64,000 nt of DNA from Platanthera guangdongensis (Eukaryota > Streptophyta > Magnoliopsida > Asparagales > Orchidaceae): contig CM077162.1 in NCBI GenBank assembly GCA_039583875.1, positions 109,587,808 to 109,651,807 on the forward strand. The letters are read 5' to 3'. The notes under the pieces were generated by a model. That model had not been told where the DNA came from. It worked only from the letters and a program-made list of their open reading frames with translations, and did no database searches. Below are positions 56,768-64,000 of the stretch, in pieces. Both the position numbers and the translations under genes were made by a program. The first letter of the stretch is position 1, and the number at the start of each line of letters is the position of its first letter.

Positions 56768-58689
56768 TGTACAACCCCGTACCCGGACGAGTCGTACCCT
56801 CCCCAGGTGGCGGACTTGGAGGGCACTATGAGCGACAATGTACTATATCCCCATTCGAAGACTTGCGGGTGCTCGTGCGTACGTGCGGAGGTTTTATGTG
56901 CATAGACTTTTAATATATATATGTTAAATATTATAATATATATATATATATTATACATATATCAGATAATTTATTTATACAGGTAGAAGAAAAATAAAGA
57001 GAGGGGAGAGAAGGGCATCGGGTACAGCAAAAAGCAAAAGAGAAAAAGGTGGAGGGGAGAAATAAGAGAGGAAGAGGAAAGGCAGGCATGGGGTAGCAGC
57101 AGAGGGAAGAAAGAAAATAAAGAAGAGAGAGGGGGGCATCGTGTGGGGGCAGCAAGGGAAAAGGAAAAAGGGGCAAATCTCTCTCCCTCTATCCTGATCT
57201 CTATCCCTTTATCCTGATCTCTCTCGTCATTGCTGCCTAGGGCAAAAGCAAGGACGAGCCCGACTCTCCTTCCCCGTTGCCACCTGCATCCAACCCGAGC
57301 CCTAGCTTCTTTCCCGTCGCCGGCCATGAGGGGCAGCCCAAGCCCCCTCCATTTCTTCCAGTCCAGGCCGCCGCCTGGAGATCAGCCCGAGCCTACAACT
57401 CTTTCAGTCCGGGCCGCCTTCGCAAGGAGGAGCGCAGCCTGGCCCCTCCTATTTTTTCTATCCAGACCACCGCCCGGAGGTGGTGCCCGAGCCTCCTACT
57501 TCTCCTGTCCAGGTCGTCTCCAGCAAGTGTTGCCCGAGCCTCTTCATGGCTATTGTTATCAAGATCCACAACAAGAAAAAGGATCAGAGTTCACACTGCG
57601 ACGTCCGAATCCATGCGTGTACAGTTAATACATGGTTGCGGCTTCGTCAACATACGCGCCATGTGTAATGAAGTTTTTACTCGGGCAAGTGAAGTCCTAA
57701 TTTTCCATATTTGCATGGAAGCTCCTCTCTGCCGATGGGTGGAGGAAGGGTGCTCTCTGACGGGTTGATGTTCACATCCCCGCTATTAATTGCATTAGCA
57801 CCCGGAAGCGTGGGTACAGGTTTAGGTATGTTGTGTGAAGCCCATCCGGATATGTAAGCCGGATTGGTGATGTTCTGGGGTTCCTAGTGAAGACTCCGAT
57901 GAAGTTGTATATTGTCTGTTTGCAGGGATTGAGCAATGTCCCCCCCCCCAAACAAGGGGTGTGTGCAATATATTTGGCCAGCTTATGTTAGTCGACTGTT
58001 GTTCAGCTGGCAGCCGCTTGTCGAGACGTTGGCGTACAAGTGCAGCAGTACCCAGCGAGAAGTAGAGGGCTTAAAGCACAAGCTTGTGCCGGCCCTTGAA
58101 GGCCTATTTTTGCTTATATTGCCGGCCTGCGTGCTGAAGTATGGAATTTATATTCCTATAATTTAAATATCTGTGATGCTCTGTGTATGTGATCTATCTC
58201 TTCTATCTTGGGCAAGTGGTGTGCTCGTAAACCACCCGCCCCGTGGGAGCCCCGAGGTAAAGTTACGGAGAAGCCCTTGAGGGCTTGCAAATAGCCTTTT
58301 AGGACAGCGGAGTTGTGCTGTTTGCAGCCCAGTTGGAGCAGCGTAAAATAGAACTGTTCGGTGAGGCTATGTTATTAGTAGGGCTGATGAAGGACGTTTT
58401 ACGTAGACCCGAGGTGGCACCTCTAGTTAAAAGGGAGTGGATCTTGAGATCCTCCTTAGGGTTCTGGTCGGCCAAGAGAGCATTCCAAAGGTGCCTAATT
58501 AGCTCAGTCTTTGGAGTGGGAGGGGAAGCGTCTTTTAGTCTTCCGGGTATGTGGTGCGTCTTTTAGCATTCCAAAGGTCCCTTATGTTCCTAGTCTTGTG
58601 CCTAGATTATTCGGTTGAGTGTAGTAGGTGCGCGGTCACCCCTCTTTTGGGATCTCAAAATCCACGGAGACCGGATGCCGGTTTCAACA
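56768..58689 (+). repeat. 5' LTR of element X, right copy
   Basis: 1922 bp, TGTACAACC to GGTTTCAACA, counterpart of 5281-7209. It has a short TA tract and C-run (57943-57950). Conceptual readings inside it are not conserved between the two LTRs of the element. Confidence 0.82.
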
Positions 58690-61087
58690 TTTATGGTGCA
58701 GTGAGCGTGGAGAGTGACAAGCACAGAAGAACTCAAACGAGCGTCATGGCTATAGACGAGCAACCAAGTGATAACTAGGGTCATGCGTTGGTTCTTTGTA
58801 TGTAAGGTCCTCATATATGGAGTCGTCCCCTCCCTGAGTTTAGAATTTTTAGACAACCTGTATTAAGTCTATATTGAGGTTTAGTTGGTGATATAGCTAT
58901 GTGTTTGATTTATTCAAATGTCAATTCCATTTTGCCATGAACGCTTAGGCTTTTGAGTTTGCGTTTGATAAATGTTGCCCAAATCACAAATCTACTTGGA
59001 GGATAATTTTATTTGTTCGTTTAATATCCCGTCTTAAAACTGTTGCTAGAATCTCATAGAATTTGGAGTAGGATCTGCACCTGTTTGAAGAAATGTAACG
59101 TTCATCTAATCATGTCAAAATAGTTCTTCGTGAATAAAATAGATTTGTAAAAAAAAGTTAGTTTTCTTTCTTCTTGGAAGCGAGTTCGACAACTTTTGGT
59201 GCAAAGTGGTCGCATCTTAGGGACAAAGGCTGCTTGTATGGATGGCCCCGCTGAGGTTGGAGGTTGTTTGGAGAGGAGACCCCGAGAAGACACGCTATCC
59301 AGGGTCCCATTTAGCTGGCAGGGTTGTAGGCTCACTCAGTGGTGGGAGGTTGTTTGGAGAGGAGACCCCGAGAAGACCCTCTATCCAAGCTCCCATCTAG
59401 ATGGCATGTCTGTAGGCTCACTCGGTAGTTGGAGGTTGTTTGAAGAGGAGACCCCGAGAAGACCCGTTGTCCAGGCTCCCATCTAGCTGGCAGGTCTGTA
59501 GGATCACTCGTTGGTTGGAGGTTGTTTGGAGGGGAGACACCGAGAAGACCCGCTGTCTAGGATCCCATCTAGCTGGCAGGTTTGTAGGCTCACTCGATGG
59601 TTGGAGGTTGTTTCGAGAGCAAACCCCGAGAAGACCAGCTGTCTAGGCTACCATATAGCTGGCAGGGCTGTAGGCTCACTCGGTGGTTGGAGGTTGTTTG
59701 GAGAGGATACCCCGAGAAGACCCGCTGCCCAGACGTCCATCTAGTTGGCAGGTCTGTAGGCTTACTCAGTGGTTGGAGGTTGTTTGGAGAGGAGACCCCG
59801 AGAAGACCCGCTGTCCAGGCTCCCATCTAGCTGGCAGGTCTGTAGGCTCACTCGGTGGTTGGAGGTTGTTTGGAGAGGAGACCCTGAAAAGACCCGCTGT
59901 CCACGCTCCCATCTAGCTGGCAGATCTGTAGGCTCAATTGGTGGCTGGATGTTGTTCGGAGAGGAGACCCTGAGAAGACCCGCTGTCCAGGCTCCCATCT
60001 AGCTGGCAGGTCTGTAGGCTCACTCGGTGGTTGGAGGTTGTTTTGAGTGGGAGGTTACTTCGAGCGGTACATTCCATCAGCCCCTTTGATTCCCATGATA
60101 CACTGCACACACAAAATAGATTTAAATAATTTGTTTTTATTCCTATTTAATCTTTATTCCGTATTTCCCTTTGAAAGAGCTTTGCTCTCAAATGTCTGTT
60201 TTATACTAACCATGTACCTCATACATATCGTAACTTTGAACAATTAAGTAATCGTGGTAAAAATAATGGGGAGTTAAGAACGTATCACAGGAATGACAAA
60301 CTATTTCTTCTTGAAAGAATTGTCCATGTCTCCTTAGCGTTGAGAGTCACACGGTTGTGTCCTGACCAAGAGTACTCGTTTTATTTTATTCTTAAGAGGA
60401 AGCTTTGTTTTTAAAACTTGTCATTAGATTTTCAAGAAGAATATCTAATTTTTCAAGAACGAAGAAACTGATTTTGGTATGTTTCAATATTTTTTATGGA
60501 ATCGCCCTCATCCTAAGTCTATCATCATGCTTGAAAGTTAGATAGGCCGACCCTTAGCTCAATTATGTTTACAACCTGATTTTGTGTGAAGGTATCATGC
60601 GACTAGTATTAGGAAAAGACTATTTTTTCTAGTTCTATAAATCTATAATGATAACTTCGAATCTTGGAGGAATAGATAGTGAACGTTTCAATGATACTTG
60701 TAAGGGCCACTCATAGAGGCGTGGGCAAATTGTGATTTTGTCAGTAGATTTTAGTATTGTAGTTATTTTTATTTCAGGGGACTTTGATCCTTAGGCACAT
60801 GCATGCCTTTTTACCTCTATAAAGGGAGTGGATTATTAGTTGTGTTAGAGTTCATTGTTTAATGTGTATGTTGTGGATGATGAGCATAGGAGGAAAACCA
60901 CGGGCTAGTGATACTCTTGTTGAAATATCTAATAGGATTGTGAAAGTGAGCCCATGGTGTGGATCTCTCCTTGTCTCCAAGTGAGGAATTCACTCAATTT
61001 GTTTTTGGGTCGGCTCCCACTCGCTGGATACTTGGGGTTGGACATTTCTTTCCGAGCGTGGGACTCGCTCGAAAAGAGCGGGGATTG
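58690..61087 (+). other. Non-coding interior of element X, right copy
   Basis: Begins tttaTGGTGCAGTGAGCG (possible primer site) and ends with purine tract gaaaagagcggggattg (61071-61087). The 86 bp array is at about 59260-60045 with roughly nine units. There is no gag or pol motif. 60050-60925 is AT-rich with nothing recognised. Confidence 0.7.
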
Positions 61088-61259
61088 TGTACAACCCCGT
61101 ACCCGGCCGAGTAGGACCCTCCCCAAGTGGTAGACTTGGGAGGCGCTATGAGCGACAATGTAGTATAGCCCCGTTCGAAGACGTGCGGGTGCTCGTGCAT
61201 GCGTGTGAAGGTTTTATGTGCATATACTTTTAATATATATATATATGTTTAATATTATA

Positions 61260-61292
<33 letters not shown>

Positions 61293-63074
61293 ATATATAT
61301 AATATATTATATATATATATATATTATATTATACATATATCAGATTATTTATTTATATAGGCAGAAGAAAAATAAAGAGAGGGGAGAGAAGGGCATCGGG
61401 TACAACAAAAAGCAAAAGAGAAAAAGGTGGAGGGGAGAAAAAAGTGACGAAGAGGAAATGCAGGCATGGGGTAGCAGCAGAGGGAAGAAAGAAAATAAAG
61501 AAGAGAGAGGGGGCATCAGGTGGGGGCAGCAGGAAAAAAAGGATAAAGGGGCAAATCTCTCTCCTTCTATCCCGATCTCTCTCCCTTTATCCAGATCTCT
61601 CTCGTCATCGCCGCCTAGGGCAAAAGCAAGGACGAGCGCGACTCTCCTTCCCAGTCGCCGCCTGCATCCAAGCCGAGCCCTAGCTTCTTTCCTGTCGCCG
61701 GCCACGAGGGGCAGCCCGAGCCCCCTCCATTTCTTCTAGTCTAGGTCGCCGCCTGGAGATCAGCCCAAGACTCCACCTCTTTCAGTCTAGGCCGCTGCCG
61801 CAAGGAGGAGCGCAGCCCGGCCCCTCCTATTTTTTCTGTCCAGGCCGCCGCCCGGAGGTGGTGCCCGAGCCTCCTACTTCTCCTGTCCAGGATGCCTCTA
61901 GAAAGTGTTCCCTTAGCCTCTTCATGGCTATTGTTATCAAGATCCACAACAAGAAAAAGGATCAGATTTCATAATGCGACGTCCGGATCCGTGCGTGTAC
62001 AGTCGATACACGGCTGTAGCTTCGTCAACAAATGCGCCAAGGGTAATGATGTTTCTACTCGGGCAGGTCAAGCCCTCATTTTCCATATTTGCATGGAAGC
62101 TCCTCTCCGCCGACGGGTGTAGGAAGGGTGCTCTCTGACAGGTTGATGTTCACATCCCCGCTATTAATTGCATTAGCACCCGGAAGTGTGGGTACGGGTT
62201 TAGGCATGCTATGTGAAGCCCATCCGGATATGTAAGCCGGATTGGTGATGTTCTGAGGTTCCTGGAGAAGACTCCGAGGAAGTTGTATATTATCTGTTTG
62301 TAGGGATTGAGCAACGCCCCCCCCCCCCAAAAAAAAGGGTTTGTGCAATATATTTGGCCAGCTTATGTTAGCCGACTGTTGTTCAGCTGGCAGCCACTTG
62401 TCGAGACGTTGGCGTACAGGTGTGGCGGTACACAACGGGAAGTAGCGGGCTTAAAACCCAAGTTTGTGCCGCCCTCGAAGGCCTATTTTTGCTTATATTG
62501 CTGGCCTGTGTGCCGAAGTATGGAATTTATATTCCTGTAATTTAAATATCTGTGATGCTCTGTGTATGTGATCTATCTCTTCTATCTTGGGCAAGTGGTG
62601 TGCTCGTGACCACTCGCCCCGTGGGGGCCCCGAGGTAAAGTTACTGGGAAGCCCTTGAGGGCATGCTCATAGCGTTTTAGGAGAGCGGAGTCGCGCTGTT
62701 TGCAGCCCAGTTGGAGCTGCGTAAAATAGAACTGTTTGGTGAGGCTATGTTATTAGTGGGCTGATGAAGGACGTTTTACGTAGACCCGAGGTGGGGCCTC
62801 TAGTTAAAATGGAGTGGATCTTGAGATCCTCCTTAGGTGTTCTGGTCGGCCAAGAGAGCCTTCCAATGGTTCCTAATTAGCTCAGTCTTTGGCTTGGGAG
62901 GGGAAGAGTCTGTTAGTCTTCCTGGTATGTGGTGGGACCTCCACGCTGAGACCTTGGGTCTGTCCCTTATGTTCCTAGTCTTGTACCTAGATTATTCGCT
63001 TGAGTGGAGTAGGTGCGCGGTCACCCCTCTTTTGGGATCTCGAACTACACGGAGACCGGATTCTGGTTTCAATA
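61088..63074 (+). repeat. 3' LTR of element X, right copy
   Basis: About 1.99 kb, counterpart of 916-2902, with the TA microsatellite at 61240-61340 and C8/A7 run at about 62321-62336. It differs from its left-arm partner by a few percent, less than from its sister LTR at 56768. Confidence 0.82.
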
Positions 63075-63079
63075 GTTTC

Positions 63080-63954
63080 AATTCAAGAGTGGGTGGTTCG
63101 TCATAAGAATTTTTCAAATCCTTTTGTTTTTCAAAAGAAAGAGTTTCGAAAATTCTCTTCCTAGAAATAAAATCATTTTCAACATTAGTTTGAACGGACA
63201 TGTGCACAGACACGGCCGTGTCTAAAATAAATTCGGGATAAATTTCAGAAAAACTTTGAGATATTTCAGAAAAAGATGAAGAAAATTCATTACTCGAAAT
63301 ATTAGAAAAAGAAAAAAGAGTTCACTTAAAACATCTAGAAAAAAACATGAGTCATCATTTGATAAAGTGTTTTTCATAGATTGGTTAATTTCAAAAGTGA
63401 CCTCATTATTTCCCACTCGGAGTAGCAATTCTCCGTTGCTTACATCTATTACCGCACGAGAAGTGGCTAGGATGGGGCCGCCGAGGATTAAAGGTACCTC
63501 GACATCCTCTTCGATATCTAGATTGACAAAATCTACCGGGAAGGTAAATTTTTCAACCATTACTAGCACATCTTCAAAAATTCCTAACAGATACTTAATC
63601 GACCGATCAACTAATTGTATGCTCATCCGAGTTAGGTTGAGAATACCCAATCCTAATTTCTTATATAAGGAGAAGGACATCAAATTGATGCTCGCTCCTA
63701 AATCTGCTAATGCATGTTTCACAAATAAATCTCCAAAAACGCAAGAGATCGAAAAGGCAGAAAAATTATGTTGATCTGGCCTGGATATGCTCCCCAGATA
63801 ATCCACTTGCTCGGTGGCAGCATTCGCATTTTCCCATAGCTGAGGGGCGGAGGTAGCGGACATCTCAGTCGTCTTCTTGTTTAGTATCTCTACTTGTAAC
63901 GCCAGTTGGGACACTGTGCCAACCTCATACATACCTACAACTTTGTTAGGGTGG
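63080..63954 (-). pseudogene. Athila-like gypsy gag-protease region, right copy
   Basis: In - sense from 63932: VSQLALQVEILNKKTTEM, then EQVDYLGSISRP (gag C-terminus) joined directly to FSISCVFGDLFVKHALADLGASINLM (protease), VPLILGGPILATSRAVIDV, and on to SFEKQKDLKNSYDEPPTLELK at X. The gag-protease linker present at 1-233 on the left is missing, so this copy carries a deletion at about 63757. The protease motif is D-L-G as in the left copy. Confidence 0.85.
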
Positions 63955-64000
63955 TGAAAATGTTCAGTTGTCTACCTAAATAACCTAGAGGGGGTGAATA
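63955..64000 (-). repeat. Edge of another copia LTR
   Basis: tgaaaatgttcag, then cctaaataacctagaggg and gtgaata, the pattern that opens the B, C and S LTRs in the same orientation. It therefore looks like the 3' LTR end of a further copia element inserted in the gypsy gag. It is cut by the window edge. Confidence 0.65.

Larger units (their letters stand above)
56768..63074 (+). mobile_element. Element X, coding-free LTR retrotransposon, right copy
   Basis: 6307 bp with intact gtttc duplications at 56763-56767 and 63075-63079 (GAAAC in gypsy sense). LTRs 56768-58689 and 61088-63074. The interior holds the 86 bp array. The outer base of the 3' LTR carries the same TG-to-TA change as the left copy (ttcaata), so one insertion was duplicated with the arm. 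Confidence 0.88.
52981..63756. repeat. Right arm of the 10.7 kb inverted repeat
   Basis: Reverse-complement partner of 234-10962; see that entry for contents. At its outer end the two copies diverge abruptly: the left continues with the normal gypsy linker, while the right (63757-63954) jumps to gag sequence EQVDYLGSISRP, indicating a deletion in the right copy. At its inner end the right copy continues as normal copia A and the left breaks into filler. Confidence 0.9.
25850..63954 (-). mobile_element. Main Athila-like gypsy element hosting X, copia A and Tat
   Basis: Reading leftward: gag/protease 63954-63080, X (56768-63074), RT 56762-55532, copia A (30674-55526), RNase H 30668-30419, integrase 29840-29026, 3' untranslated region, polypurine tract 27341-27350 and a probable 3' LTR to about 25850. 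The 5' LTR is outside the window. Removing X and A restores continuous motifs across both joints (ELKPLHEHLK and LIYYVIKTL). Every domain is broken, so it is a dead element. Confidence 0.8.

Noticed and set aside
1..64000. Whole palindrome as a chimeric-read assembly artefact
   Set aside because: Arms differ by a few percent with many small indels, only one arm carries Tat, and the inner breakpoints differ; a fold-back read would be nearly identical. Still listed for checking.

Overview
This is a stretch of flowering-plant nuclear DNA made almost entirely of LTR retrotransposons inserted into one another. I see no host protein gene, tRNA, rRNA, or bacterial or phage feature. The families present point to an angiosperm, but I cannot name a species: an Athila-like Ty3/gypsy element, a Tat-type Ty3/gypsy element with a second RNase H and antisense genes, several Sirevirus-like Ty1/copia elements with an extra 3' ORF, and a coding-free LTR element. 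Names are by motif recognition, not database search.

Layout. (1) 1-10962 is a left copy, on the + strand, of an Athila-like element. It is interrupted at 916-7209 by a coding-free LTR element, here called X, and from 8451 by the 5' end of copia element A. (2) 10963-11662 is junction filler plus a 590 bp gypsy integrase scrap. (3) 11663-19320 is copia D on the + strand, holding solo LTR S (16655-18427). (4) 19321-25849 is the 3' part of copia C (- strand), with a 1.2 kb LTR-like insertion E (22039-23238), then the 3' LTR of copia B (23650-25627). (5) From about 25850 to 63954 runs the main Athila-like element on the - strand. It contains copia A (30674-55526, - strand) and X (56768-63074). Copia A in turn contains a young 13.5 kb Tat element (36838-50321, + strand). 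(6) 63955-64000 is the edge of another copia LTR.

The nesting can be ordered from target-site duplications: GAAAC for X in gypsy, TACTA for A in gypsy, CTACT for Tat in A and ATGTG for S in D. In three of these (X, A and Tat), removing the insert restores a standard protein motif. Positions 234-10962 and 52981-63756 form an inverted repeat with 10.7 kb arms and a 42 kb spacer. The arms share insertion junctions and stop codons, so X, A and much of the decay came before the duplication. The Tat element is in the right copy only, and its LTRs differ by about four substitutions.

The most unusual parts are two spliced antisense genes in the Tat element, a tandem array of hairpin-forming repeats with paired compensating changes just after its pol, and arrays of short inverted-repeat words in nearly every LTR, with a different word in most families.
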